Source: Sphingobacterium pedocola (GTDB lineage: Bacteria; Bacteroidota; Bacteroidia; Sphingobacteriales; Sphingobacteriaceae). Taken from it: a stretch of 64,000 nt of DNA. The stretch spans positions 1,089,629 to 1,153,628 of the forward strand of contig NZ_MU158689.1 of NCBI RefSeq assembly GCF_015209965.1. Direction: 5' to 3'. This document shows positions 27,867-36,950 of this stretch, piece after piece. A program made the translations under genes and the position numbers. Position 1 is the first letter of the stretch, and every line of letters starts with the position of its first letter. The notes under the pieces are model-generated. The model saw only the letters and a list, made by a program, of their open reading frames with translations, was not told where the DNA came from and ran no database searches.

Positions 27867-29870
27867 ATGAATAAAATTTTTGTATTGACAGCATTATTAT
27901 CGACTTCGGCCTATTCTTTTGCCCAAGAAGGTAAAGCAATCGATCTGTCACTTATGGATCAAACAGTTCGTCCCCAAGATGATTTTTATAATTATGTTAA
28001 TGGGAACTGGATGAAAACAGTAGAAATCCCTTCGGACAAAGCGCGTTGGGGATCTTTTGACGAACTTCGTGAAAATACTGATATAGCCAGTTTGAAAATC
28101 TTAAAAGAATCGTTAGATACGAAATTTGAAAAAGGTTCGGACGGTCAAAAAATAGCAGATCTGTATAAATCGTATATCGACTTTACGACGCGCGACCAGA
28201 TCGGATTAAAACCAATCCAGGATCAGCTACAATCGCTAGACGAGGTGAATAATCTAAAAGATCTATATGAATACTTTGTTGAATACGGTCGAATCGGGGG
28301 AAATCCATTTTTTGGAGGATACGTGTACGCCCATATGAAAAATAGCAGTATAAATGCAGTATATCTTGGGGGTGGAAGTTTGGGGTTAGGCCGTTCGTAT
28401 TACCAAAGTGTTGATGAAAAGAATACAGAAACCTTAGCCGATTATAGCAATTTTATTTCTAAGCTCTATAGTAAAGTAGGCCAAAAAACAAGAGATTTGA
28501 AAGGCCCTAAAGTCGTTGAATTCGAAAAATCGATTGCAGCTAATCTGAAAACGATCGAGGAATCACGTGATGCGCAAAAAAGATACAATCCTGTAGCTGT
28601 TAAAGACCTGAAAGAACTAGTCAAAAATATAGATGTGGCTCAATATTTAGCCGATCTTGGTTTCAAAGCGGATACGGTGATCATTAGCGAATTGAAATAT
28701 TACCAAAATTTGGATAAAATCCTAAATCAAACAAATCTTCCGCAAATCAAGGAGTATCTTAAATTCCATATTATTAATGGCGCTACAGGTTACTTAACAA
28801 AGGAATTGGACGAATTGTCATTTGATTTTTATGGACGTAAATTGAAAGGACAGAAAGAACAACGCGCGTTAGATAAACGCGGTTTGGAATTTGTAAACGG
28901 GACAGTAGGGGATCTGTTGGGTAAATTATATGTAGAGGAACATTTTCCAGAAGAAGCAAAAGCAGCTTGTGAAGAATTGGTGCAGTATTTAATCAAATCC
29001 TTCGAAGTGCACATTAATAATTTAGCATGGATGTCGCCCGTGACTAAAGAGAAGGCATTGGAAAAATTAGCAAAATTCAATGTAAAGATAGGATACCCGG
29101 ATAAATGGAAAGATTATTCGCAGATGAATGTTGGTACTTCGCTATACGATAATGTAAAAAGTATTAATTTATGGGCGTTTCAAGAGAATTTAGAAAAACA
29201 GGGGAAACCGGTAGATAAAACGGAATGGGGTATGACGCCACAGACCGTAAATGCTTATTATAGTCCGTTATTTAACGAAATTGTATTTCCAGCGGCAATA
29301 TTACAACCTCCATTTTACGATTATAAAGCGGATGCTGCAGTTAACTTTGGTGGAATCGGTGCTGTTATTGGTCATGAACTATCTCATGGATTTGATGATT
29401 CGGGATCGCAGTACGATGGCAACGGTAATTTGAACAACTGGTGGACGGAAGAAGATAAAGCGGAATTCGATGCGGCTGCCAATGCTTTGGTCGCACAATT
29501 TGAAAGATACGAACCTGTTCCAGGTGTATTTGTGAACGGTCGTTTTACATTGGGTGAAAATATTGGTGATCTAGGTGGCTCGTCTGTTGCTTTTGACGCG
29601 TTAAAAATGTATTTAAATGACAACGGAAATCCTGGTCAAATTGATGGGTTTACGCCGGAGCAACGCTTCTTCTTGTCGTGGGCAACAATCTGGCGCACCA
29701 AAACAACCGATGAGTTTGTGGTAAACCAAGTAAAAACGGACCCACATTCACCAGCCCAATATCGTGCATTTGCACCAATTATTAATTTAGATGGTTTTCA
29801 TGAGGCTTGGGGTACAATGGAAGGCGATAAGCTTTACGTACCGAAAGATAAACGCATTATCATCTGGTAG
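27867..29870 (+). CDS. M13 family (neprilysin/PepO-type) zinc endopeptidase
   Basis: Exported endopeptidase acting on oligopeptides in the periplasm. The ATG at 27867 starts a signal peptide (MNKIFVLTALLSTSAYSFAQ); an in-frame TTG at 27843 lies inside the probable -7 element. The N-terminal M13 domain shows RPQDDFYNYVNGNWMKT. The catalytic domain has VNAYYSPLFNEIVFPAAILQPP, the zinc motif GHELSHGFDDSG near residue 502 and the third ligand in ENIGDLGG. About 667 residues, normal for the family, and complete to the conserved C-terminal VPKDKRIIIW. Monocistronic, closed by a terminator. Confidence 0.96.
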   Translation: MNKIFVLTALLSTSAYSFAQEGKAIDLSLMDQTVRPQDDFYNYVNGNWMKTVEIPSDKARWGSFDELRENTDIASLKILKESLDTKFEKGSDGQKIADLYKSYIDFTTRDQIGLKPIQDQLQSLDEVNNLKDLYEYFVEYGRIGGNPFFGGYVYAHMKNSSINAVYLGGGSLGLGRSYYQSVDEKNTETLADYSNFISKLYSKVGQKTRDLKGPKVVEFEKSIAANLKTIEESRDAQKRYNPVAVKDLKELVKNIDVAQYLADLGFKADTVIISELKYYQNLDKILNQTNLPQIKEYLKFHIINGATGYLTKELDELSFDFYGRKLKGQKEQRALDKRGLEFVNGTVGDLLGKLYVEEHFPEEAKAACEELVQYLIKSFEVHINNLAWMSPVTKEKALEKLAKFNVKIGYPDKWKDYSQMNVGTSLYDNVKSINLWAFQENLEKQGKPVDKTEWGMTPQTVNAYYSPLFNEIVFPAAILQPPFYDYKADAAVNFGGIGAVIGHELSHGFDDSGSQYDGNGNLNNWWTEEDKAEFDAAANALVAQFERYEPVPGVFVNGRFTLGENIGDLGGSSVAFDALKMYLNDNGNPGQIDGFTPEQRFFLSWATIWRTKTTDEFVVNQVKTDPHSPAQYRAFAPIINLDGFHEAWGTMEGDKLYVPKDKRIIIW

Positions 29871-29896
29871 ATAAACGCAAGAACGTTACAACAAGG

Positions 29897-29923
29897 AAAG
29901 GCCATTTATACAATGGCCTTTTT
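29897..29923 (+). terminator. terminator after M13 peptidase gene
   Basis: A 10-bp stem AAAGGCCATT/AATGGCCTTT (29897-29906 with 29912-29921) with a 5-nt loop and a T-run. Confidence 0.85.
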
Positions 29924-29944
29924 CTCTTTGGAATCTATTATTTC

Positions 29945-30238
29945 TTACTTCATATTCCTAATTTCCTCTTGCTCTCGCAGTTTGTCCACATTGTTCTTCT
30001 CACCAAACGCTTCGGTCTTATTTTGGAATGATTCTAAGATCTCTTTTATTGCGTCAGAATTATCCGCTGTGCGTTGATAAATATCTGGTATTTTGCTTTC
30101 TATGATTTTATCACCAAGTTCAATATTATCAACTTCAATTTTACCGATCTTTTCCAATACTGCTTGTTGACTATTTCTCACGTCTTCCAATTCTCGTGAA
30201 ATCTTCGCCATTAAATCAAATTGCTTTAATTTATCCAT
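29945..30238 (-). CDS. small coiled-coil-like protein of unknown function
   Basis: A 97-residue charged protein starting MDKLKQFDLMAKISRELEDV at 30238. Long runs of heptad-compatible Leu/Ile with Glu/Lys suggest an extended helical or coiled-coil protein; there is no signal peptide or membrane helix. The frame remains open upstream to 30391, but that stretch contains the terminator hairpin of the aminotransferase gene and is basic and low in coding character, so the shorter start is preferred. I do not recognise a family. Confidence 0.6.
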   Translation of the reverse strand: MDKLKQFDLMAKISRELEDVRNSQQAVLEKIGKIEVDNIELGDKIIESKIPDIYQRTADNSDAIKEILESFQNKTEAFGEKNNVDKLREQEEIRNMK

Positions 30239-30294
30239 AGTCTTATCATATTTGTTTCTATATGAAGAACGATTGAAGTACAAAATTGTTTTAA

Positions 30295-30325
30295 CAAAAA
30301 ACAGCTTATTACGAATAAGCTGTTT
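30295..30325 (-). terminator. terminator of the aminotransferase gene
   Basis: A 12-bp stem (30299-30310 with 30314-30325, core ACAGCTTATT) with a 3-nt loop. On the minus strand it ends in a run of six T. Confidence 0.85.
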
Positions 30326-30345
30326 GTCTATAAAAAAGTTTCTTC

Positions 30346-31545
30346 TTACGCAGTTTTTCCGGGATAAACTTCCAAGGCTTTTTCTAAACAACGTAAAGCC
30401 TTTTTTAAATCTTCTTGATTTAAGACGTACGCCAACCTCACTTCGTCCTCTCCAAATCCTGCTGTACTATAAAATCCTGTGGCTGGCGCCATCATTACGG
30501 TTTCATTATTGTAATTAAAGTCCTCCAATATCCATTGACAGAATCTATCCGCATTGTCGATAGGTAGCTTAGCCACAACATAAAAAGCGCCTCCTGGGTT
30601 TGGGCAAAATACACCGTTAATACTATTTAAACCACTTACTAGCGTATCTCTTCTTGCAGTGTACTCTTTTGAAACAGCATCAAAATAGGAATCCGGCGTG
30701 TCTACTGCGGCCTCTCCTGCGATTTGCCCCTCCAGTGACGGACTTAAACGTGCTTGTGCGAATTTTAAGGCGGTTTGATATAATTCTTTGTTTTTGGTGA
30801 TTAAACAGCCAATGCGCGCACCGCAGGCCGAGTATCGTTTGGATATTGTATCTAAAACGACGACATGGTTTTCTAAGCCTTCCAAATGCATTGGCGAGAT
30901 AAATTCTCGACCGTCATAACAAAACTCACGATAGGCTTCATCAGAGAATAAATATAAGTCATATTTAAGACATAAGACACGTAAAGCTTCTAGCTCCTCC
31001 TGAGAGTACAGATAACCTGTAGGATTATTTGGGTTACAAATAGCTATAGCTTTTGTTTTTGCTGTGATTACTTTTTCGAATTCTGTGATAGAAGGCAAAG
31101 CAAATCCACTATCAATATATGACATAATTGGCTTAATAACAATGTCTGACGAACAGGCAAAGCCATTATAATTGGCGTAAAAAGGTTCCGGAATAATAAT
31201 TTCTTCACCGGGGTTTAAGCATGCTTGCATCGCGATGGTGATGGCTTCTGAACCGCCATTGGTAACTAATATGTCGGTTGGAGCTATAGAATAGTTTAAT
31301 TTATTGTAATATTGAGCCAGTTTATTTCTATAAGATGCTGTCCCTTCAGACGCTGTATACGCCCATACTTTAAAGTCGATGTTTTTGAGGGCACTCAACA
31401 TCCCTTCGGGTGTTTTAATATCGGGCTGGCCGATATTTAAATGATAGATCTTTTTGCCGTCTTTTTTAGCTTGATCTGCAAAGGGGGTTAATTTTCGAAT
31501 CGGTGAGGCAGGCATATTAATACCTTTTTGTGAAATTTTTGGCAT
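30346..31545 (-). CDS. PLP-dependent class I aminotransferase (aspartate-type)
   Basis: Fold-type I aminotransferase of 399 residues, probably aspartate or aromatic amino acid transaminase. The pyridoxal-binding Lys lies in SKRYSACGARIGCL near residue 233. Other family marks are NIGQPDIKTPEGM near the N-terminus, TNGGSEAITIAMQACLNPGEEI, AICNPNNPTGYLYS and FSDEAYREFCYDG. The C-terminus has EDEVRLAYVL with the substrate-carboxylate-binding Arg. It is monocistronic. Exact amino-acid specificity cannot be decided; it groups by eye with subgroup I gamma enzymes common in Bacteroidota. Confidence 0.93.
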   Translation of the reverse strand: MPKISQKGINMPASPIRKLTPFADQAKKDGKKIYHLNIGQPDIKTPEGMLSALKNIDFKVWAYTASEGTASYRNKLAQYYNKLNYSIAPTDILVTNGGSEAITIAMQACLNPGEEIIIPEPFYANYNGFACSSDIVIKPIMSYIDSGFALPSITEFEKVITAKTKAIAICNPNNPTGYLYSQEELEALRVLCLKYDLYLFSDEAYREFCYDGREFISPMHLEGLENHVVVLDTISKRYSACGARIGCLITKNKELYQTALKFAQARLSPSLEGQIAGEAAVDTPDSYFDAVSKEYTARRDTLVSGLNSINGVFCPNPGGAFYVVAKLPIDNADRFCQWILEDFNYNNETVMMAPATGFYSTAGFGEDEVRLAYVLNQEDLKKALRCLEKALEVYPGKTA

Positions 31546-31633
31546 GAAGCATTCATTTTTTTTGTTATGTGCAAACTTAGATAAAATGCTTTGAATTCAC
31601 GAATGCATAATAGAAATACAGAAACTGATGGCT

Positions 31634-31664
31634 AAAAAAAAAAGCCACACGAAACCGTGTGGCC
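31634..31664 (-). terminator. terminator of the DUF1573 gene
   Basis: A stem GCCACAC/GTGTGGC (31644-31650 with 31657-31663) is followed on the minus strand by a ten-base T-run (A-run 31634-31643). Confidence 0.85.
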
Positions 31665-31684
31665 TTAACAATATCTGTATTCGA

Positions 31685-32059
31685 TTACTGAACTGTTCCT
31701 TTAACAGTAAGGGTTTTCACAGGTGTCTTTGTGTTAGATTTAACCGTGAATGATTTCGTAAATGGACCCTTTGCAGCCGCATTAAAAGTTGCTTTGATTG
31801 TTCCGGTTTCTCCGGGTTTAATAGGGGCTTTTGAAAAATCAGCAACCGAACAACCACAAGACGGAGCTACATCCGACAAGATGATAGGGGCATCGCCTGC
31901 GTTAGTAAACTTAAATTCGTGTGAAACAGGCGTTCCCTGAGGAATATTACCAAAGTCATGTGTTTCTTTTTCAAACTTAAACTCTCCAATCGCCACACTC
32001 ATAGCTGTTAAAGAGATAAAAGCTATCATTATCGCTACTACATTTAAAACCTTGTTCAT
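31685..32059 (-). CDS. exported DUF1573 protein
   Basis: A 124-residue protein: signal peptide (MNKVLNVVAIMIAFISLTAMSVA) then one DUF1573 immunoglobulin-like domain. The hallmark strands are present: FEKETHDFGNIPQGTPVSHEFKFTNAGDAPIILSDVAPSCGCSVADF, with the paired Cys in SCGC, and KPGETGTIKATFNAAAKGPFTKSFTV. Abundant in Bacteroidota, with no defined function; periplasmic or surface location is likely. Transcribed alone with its own terminator. Confidence 0.93.
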   Translation of the reverse strand: MNKVLNVVAIMIAFISLTAMSVAIGEFKFEKETHDFGNIPQGTPVSHEFKFTNAGDAPIILSDVAPSCGCSVADFSKAPIKPGETGTIKATFNAAAKGPFTKSFTVKSNTKTPVKTLTVKGTVQ

Positions 32060-32194
32060 AGTTATTACGTTAAATATTATATTTCAATCTTATTCGTATC
32101 TTCAACATACGTACCAAATGTACCACAAATTGGATTGAAAATGGTTTCTAGTCTTTAAATTAACAATATTTTTACAAATTATCCAAACACAACA

Positions 32195-33160
32195 TTAGAT
32201 AATCCCTTCCTTCAGTAAATCCTGAATATGTACAATTCCTATAAAATTGTCATTCTCGGTTACTAACAACTGCGAGATGTTATTTTCACGCATCTTATGT
32301 AACGCATTAACGGCTAGATCGGTAGAGTCGATCATCTTGGGGTGCTGTGCCATAATATCTTTGGCAGTAAGATCCGAAATGTTATCGTATTGTTCGAGCA
32401 TCCGGCGTATATCTCCGTCGGTAATGATACCAATAATCTGATTCTTTTCAATGACCGCTGTGGCTCCTAGTCTATACTTCGTGATGGTGATAATTACTTT
32501 TCTAACATTGTCTTCAGGTGAAACAACTGGTTTACCGTTTTCGTCCGACAAGTCGACTACTTTAAGGTAGAGTTGCTTGCCCAACGCGCCCCCTGGATGA
32601 TATTTCGCGAAATCTCTATCGGTAAACTGGCGTGCAGATTGGAGGCATACAGCGAGTGCATCGCCCATCGCCAATTGAGCTGTAGTGCTGGTGGTGGGTG
32701 CCAAGTTATTCGAACATGCTTCGCGTTCGACTGTCGTATCCAAAATATAATCGGCTTTATCGGCAAGAAACGATGCCGTATTCCCAACTAATGCCACAAG
32801 CTTATTTTGACTGTGTTTTAAAAACGGCACTAACACTTTTATCTCTGGGGTGTTACCGCTTTTAGACAAAGCTATAATAAGGTCATCTTTTTGAATTATT
32901 CCTAAGTCACCGTGTATTGCATCTGCTGCATGCATGAATATGGCTGGCGTCCCTGTAGAATTTAAGGTAGCTACAATTTTCTGGGCAATGATCGCGCTTT
33001 TGCCGATGCCTGTCAATATAACACGACCTTTCAACATCAATATTTCCTCCACTACTAGCTCAAAGTCCATGTTAATTCTAGAAACCAATGCCTGTATCGC
33101 CTGAGCCTCAAGCTCTAAAACGCGTATAGCCTCTTTTTTAATGTCTATGTTGTTTTTCAC
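32195..33160 (-). CDS. kdsD: D-arabinose 5-phosphate isomerase
   Basis: KpsF/GutQ-family isomerase converting ribulose 5-phosphate to arabinose 5-phosphate, the first step of Kdo synthesis for lipopolysaccharide. Residues about 35-175 form the SIS domain (VILTGIGKSAIIAQKIVATLNSTGTPAIFMHAADAIHGDLG, then IALSKSGNTPEI); two CBS domains follow (about 205-320). A 321-residue length is typical. It is divergent from recQ with about 90 bp between start codons, and kdsA, the enzyme that uses its product, lies just beyond recQ on the other strand. Confidence 0.95.
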   Translation of the reverse strand: MKNNIDIKKEAIRVLELEAQAIQALVSRINMDFELVVEEILMLKGRVILTGIGKSAIIAQKIVATLNSTGTPAIFMHAADAIHGDLGIIQKDDLIIALSKSGNTPEIKVLVPFLKHSQNKLVALVGNTASFLADKADYILDTTVEREACSNNLAPTTSTTAQLAMGDALAVCLQSARQFTDRDFAKYHPGGALGKQLYLKVVDLSDENGKPVVSPEDNVRKVIITITKYRLGATAVIEKNQIIGIITDGDIRRMLEQYDNISDLTAKDIMAQHPKMIDSTDLAVNALHKMRENNISQLLVTENDNFIGIVHIQDLLKEGII

Positions 33161-33251
33161 CGAAAAAATGTTATTTTTACTTTAATATTTACAAAAATAA
33201 GTTTTTTAACTTAGTTAACTTAAGAGTCTATCTAATTTTGTGTCTGCGTCG

Positions 33252-35441
33252 ATGGAAATAGAAAAATCACTGTTTGATAATCTGCAAGAATTTTTTGGTT
33301 TTGATACTTTTAAAGGAGATCAGGAAGCAATTATCACCAATGTATTAAACAAAAAAGATACATTCGTGATCATGCCAACTGGTGGTGGGAAGTCAATTTG
33401 TTATCAGTTACCTGCATTAATGAGCGAGGGCACGGCAATAGTCATATCGCCGCTGATTGCGTTAATGAAAAATCAAGTGGATCAGCTTCGAGCTTTCGGG
33501 GGGAATGAGAGTATTGCGCATTTCTTGAATTCATCATTGACAAAAGGCGATATAACAAAAGTAAAGGCTGACGTTTCTGCCGGAAAAACAAAGTTGCTCT
33601 ACGTGGCCCCGGAATCGTTGTCGAAAGAGGATAATGTACTATTCTTAAAATCGATAAAGGTTTCTTTTGTAGCTGTTGATGAAGCACATTGTATTTCTGA
33701 ATGGGGGCATGATTTTCGTCCTGAATACCGAAAGATACGTCAGATTATAAATGGTATCGGTGATAATATTCCTATTATTGCCCTGACGGCTACTGCAACT
33801 CCGAAAGTGCAATCAGACATCCGAAAAAACTTACAAATGAATAATGCAGCATTATTCAAATCTTCGTTTAACCGGTCGAATCTATATTATGAGGTACGAC
33901 CGAAGAATAAAGTGGTGCGAGAAATTGTTAGATTTATTAAAAACAATTCGGGTAAGACGGGAATTATTTATTGTCTTAGCCGCAAAAAAGTCGAAGAAAT
34001 TGCCGAAGTTCTTAATATCAATGGAATAAAAGCGCTACCGTATCATGCCGGCCTAGATGCAAAAACACGTGCCGATACACAGGACAAGTTTTTAATGGAA
34101 GATGTGGAGGTGATTGTTGCTACTATTGCTTTTGGGATGGGGATAGACAAACCCGATGTAAGGTATGTGATCCACCATGATATTCCGAAATCAATGGAAG
34201 GTTATTATCAGGAAACAGGCAGAGCGGGCCGGGATGGGGGAGAAGGTTTGTGTGTGGCATTTTATTCTAAAAAGGATGTCGAAAAACTGACAAAATTCAT
34301 GAAAGATAAACCTGTGTCCGAACGAGAAATAGGGACACAGATATTGAAAGAAGTAATAGATTATTCTGAATCTTCTGTGTGTCGTCGTAAGCAAATCTTA
34401 CATTATTTTGGAGAAAAATTTGATGAGACAGGGTGTGATAATATGTGCGACAATTGTAGAGCAGCTAAAACCCAAATTGATGCCGAAGAACCGTTATTCA
34501 AGGTGTTAGGTTTTATTAAAGAGCAAGGTGACAAATTTGACGACCACCATATTATTAATGTGTTAATGGGGCAAAATAATCAGCCCGTTTCATCATACAA
34601 ACATGATGAACACAAATTATTTGGTTCGGGGAAAGAAGATGGTGTAAATTATTGGAACTCGGTGATCCGTCAGGCGGAGCTAGCTGATTTTATAAAAAAA
34701 GATATTGATCACTACGGACTATTGACATTAACGGAATCAGGTAAAAAATATCTAAATAATCCGTATGCAATAAAATTCATTATCAATAAACCAATGGAAT
34801 TTACGGATGAGGATGGGGGAGAAGATGTTTCGCAAAGCTCGGCAGCACTGGATATCGAGTTGCTTAAAATGCTTAGAGACCTCCGAAAAAAGCTAGCTAA
34901 GCAAAAATCTTTACCGCCTTTTGTTATCTTTCAAGATCCTTCGCTTGACGAAATGTGTACACATTATCCGATTACATTAGACGAACTGAAACAAATCCAT
35001 GGTGTCGGATCGGGTAAGGCAATGAAATTTGGGGCACCTTTTATCGAGTTAATTAAACAGTACGTAGAGGATAACAACATTGATAGACCTCAAGATCTTA
35101 TTGTGAAAAGCACAGCTAATAAGTCCGCATTGAAGGTGTCTATCATCCAAAATATAGATCGTAAAATAGGATTGGACGATATCGCTGCGGCTAAAGGCAT
35201 AAGCTATGAAGATCTACTCCGAGAAGTAGAATCGATTGTATACTCCGGGACAAAATTAAATATAGGTTATTTTGTCGACGAAATGATTGATCAAGATCTA
35301 CAGGACGAAGTTTATGATTACTTCAAATCAGCTGAAGTAGATTCTATTAAAGAAGCATTAAAAGAATTGGGTGAAGCAGAATATACGTATGAAGATATTC
35401 AATTAATGCGTATTAAGTTTATATCAGAATTGGGAAATTAA
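33252..35441 (+). CDS. recQ: ATP-dependent DNA helicase RecQ
   Basis: 3'-to-5' DNA helicase for recombination and replication-fork repair. Motifs: MPTGGGKSICYQLPAL (motif I), DEAHCISEWGHDFRPEY (DEAH box near 142 with RecQ loop), and in the second domain IVATIAFGMGIDKPDVRYVIHHDIPKS and QETGRAGRDG. A zinc-binding Cys set follows (CRRKQILHYFGE, CDNMCDNCR), then winged helix and one HRDC domain. The ATG at 33252 is chosen over GTG at 33240, since the latter overlaps TAATTTTG (33233-33240), a good -7 element. If that is the promoter, the leader is very short. kdsA starts 9 bp after the stop. Confidence 0.96.
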   Translation: MEIEKSLFDNLQEFFGFDTFKGDQEAIITNVLNKKDTFVIMPTGGGKSICYQLPALMSEGTAIVISPLIALMKNQVDQLRAFGGNESIAHFLNSSLTKGDITKVKADVSAGKTKLLYVAPESLSKEDNVLFLKSIKVSFVAVDEAHCISEWGHDFRPEYRKIRQIINGIGDNIPIIALTATATPKVQSDIRKNLQMNNAALFKSSFNRSNLYYEVRPKNKVVREIVRFIKNNSGKTGIIYCLSRKKVEEIAEVLNINGIKALPYHAGLDAKTRADTQDKFLMEDVEVIVATIAFGMGIDKPDVRYVIHHDIPKSMEGYYQETGRAGRDGGEGLCVAFYSKKDVEKLTKFMKDKPVSEREIGTQILKEVIDYSESSVCRRKQILHYFGEKFDETGCDNMCDNCRAAKTQIDAEEPLFKVLGFIKEQGDKFDDHHIINVLMGQNNQPVSSYKHDEHKLFGSGKEDGVNYWNSVIRQAELADFIKKDIDHYGLLTLTESGKKYLNNPYAIKFIINKPMEFTDEDGGEDVSQSSAALDIELLKMLRDLRKKLAKQKSLPPFVIFQDPSLDEMCTHYPITLDELKQIHGVGSGKAMKFGAPFIELIKQYVEDNNIDRPQDLIVKSTANKSALKVSIIQNIDRKIGLDDIAAAKGISYEDLLREVESIVYSGTKLNIGYFVDEMIDQDLQDEVYDYFKSAEVDSIKEALKELGEAEYTYEDIQLMRIKFISELGN

Positions 35442-35450
35442 TATTTACAA

Positions 35451-36266
35451 ATGATTAATACATATTTGCCTCAATTAAAAAACGGGCAATCCGATCAGTT
35501 TTTTTTAATGGCCGGACCGTGCGCCATCGAAGGTGAGGAGGTCGCATTAAGAATTGCAGAAAAAATCGTTACCATTACGGATAAATTAAGTATACCTTAT
35601 GTTTTTAAAGGTTCATACCGTAAAGCAAATCGCTCGCGTGTAGATTCATTTACAGGTATAGGTGATGAAAAGGCGCTAAAGATCTTAGAGAAGGTAGGAA
35701 AGGAATTTGGTATTCCTACGGTAACAGATATTCATGAAAGCCATGAGGCGGCGCTCGCTGCAGCCTATGTGGATGTGCTGCAAATACCTGCTTTTTTATG
35801 TCGCCAAACTGAATTATTAGTTGCAGCTGCCGAAACTGGCAAAGTGATCAATATTAAGAAGGGTCAATTTTTATCGGCCGAATCGATGAAGTTTGCGGTA
35901 GATAAAGTAAATGACTCTGGCAATGAAAAAGTATTCCTTACAGATCGTGGAAATACGTTTGGTTATCAGGACTTAGTCGTTGATTTCAGGGGAATCCCTG
36001 TAATGCGTGCGTTTAAGGTACCAACAGTAATGGATTGTACACACTCTTTGCAACAACCCAACCAAACTTCTGGTGTAACTGGTGGCAAACCCGAGTTAAT
36101 CGAAACCATTGCAAAAGCTGCTATCGCCGTAGGTGTGGATGGACTCTTTATAGAAACACATCCTGATCCTGCAAATGCCAAATCAGATGGTGCTAATATG
36201 CTTCATCTGGATCATTTGGAAGGTTTGTTGACAAAGCTCGTACGACTGAGAGAAGCAATTTTGTAG
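35451..36266 (+). CDS. kdsA: 3-deoxy-8-phosphooctulonate synthase
   Basis: Condenses phosphoenolpyruvate with arabinose 5-phosphate to Kdo 8-phosphate in lipopolysaccharide core synthesis. Motifs: AGPCAIEGEE near the N-terminus, FKGSYRKANRSR (substrate binding), TDIHESHEA, QIPAFLCRQTELL, NIKKGQFLSAE, DCTHSLQQPNQTSGVTGG and ETHPDPANAKSDGANML. At 271 residues it is full length. It follows recQ by 9 bp on the same strand, so recQ and kdsA are probably co-transcribed, while kdsD is divergent. Confidence 0.97.
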   Translation: MINTYLPQLKNGQSDQFFLMAGPCAIEGEEVALRIAEKIVTITDKLSIPYVFKGSYRKANRSRVDSFTGIGDEKALKILEKVGKEFGIPTVTDIHESHEAALAAAYVDVLQIPAFLCRQTELLVAAAETGKVINIKKGQFLSAESMKFAVDKVNDSGNEKVFLTDRGNTFGYQDLVVDFRGIPVMRAFKVPTVMDCTHSLQQPNQTSGVTGGKPELIETIAKAAIAVGVDGLFIETHPDPANAKSDGANMLHLDHLEGLLTKLVRLREAIL

Positions 36267-36291
36267 TTTTCCAAAGTTTTCAATAATAACA

Positions 36292-36329
36292 CAAGGTCTA
36301 AAAATCAGTTGATTTTTAGACCTTGCTTT
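36292..36329 (+). terminator. terminator after kdsA
   Basis: A near-perfect 16-bp inverted repeat (36292-36307 with 36310-36325; real loop about six bases) followed by CTTTT. Confidence 0.9.
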
Positions 36330-36950
36330 TGAAAGATTAATTTTATTAATAAGTAAGGGACGTGATAATAAAAATGAACGTTTAATTTAAACAAATTTCC
36401 TTGTCGCTTTGATCACAAGGCGACCTAAATTTTTATTTTCATAGTCCTCACCGCCGGACGGGCTCTTTCTTTTTTTATAAAAAGAAAGAAAAAATCGTCG
36501 CTGTGCCCATCTGCCACAAGGGCTAGTGCATCCTCGTGCCATTCGCAAATGGCCAAGGCGACATGGGGCGTGATTGTGAGGATAATGCTTTTTTTGTTGC
36601 ATCTCTTTGAAGAATCCGGCAGATCTAACAAAGGACGGCCTTATCGGATTTGGACGCGCAGGCAGCAGATGATGCGTTGTATAAACGTACAACTAGCACT
36701 TAACCAAGCAGATCTCAGCCTTTGAAACGGGGGATAGTGCGTTGGAGGCCTAAGAGCTGCACGTTGCGTCATCGCGTCGCCGAAACGACAAATACGGTAT
36801 CGCCTTGATTTTTGTTAAACTTTTTATCCAAGAAAAAGTTTAGGCCATGTCGCGGCCCGAGCGACAAACTGTATAATTAAATTTTTCCTTTATTTCATTA
36901 ACTCCTACAAAACGGAGCAGCCACCAACAGCAAATTGCCTGATTCGTTTT
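36330..36950. other. gene-free, dyad-rich intergenic island
   Basis: About 620 bp between the kdsA terminator and the beta-lactamase-like gene hold no credible gene. The DNA is visibly richer in G and C than its surroundings from about 36450 to 36800. It contains several inverted repeats: CCTTGT/ACAAGG (36399-36404, 36415-36420), a 10-bp arm pair with 4-nt loop (36465-36474, 36479-36488) and TAAACTTTTT/AAAAAGTTTA (36816-36825, 36833-36842). Open frames across it on the minus strand have basic, low-complexity translations and no good start. It may be a dispersed intergenic repeat or structured RNA. Confidence 0.6.

Noticed and set aside
30239..30391. Longer start of the small coiled-coil-like gene.
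   Set aside because: The added region contains the terminator hairpin of the aminotransferase gene and reads as non-coding.
36387..36692. Open reading frames across the gene-free island on the minus strand (about 101 and 68 residues).
   Set aside because: They have basic, low-complexity translations, overlap each other and two inverted repeats, lack ribosome sites and match no recognised family.
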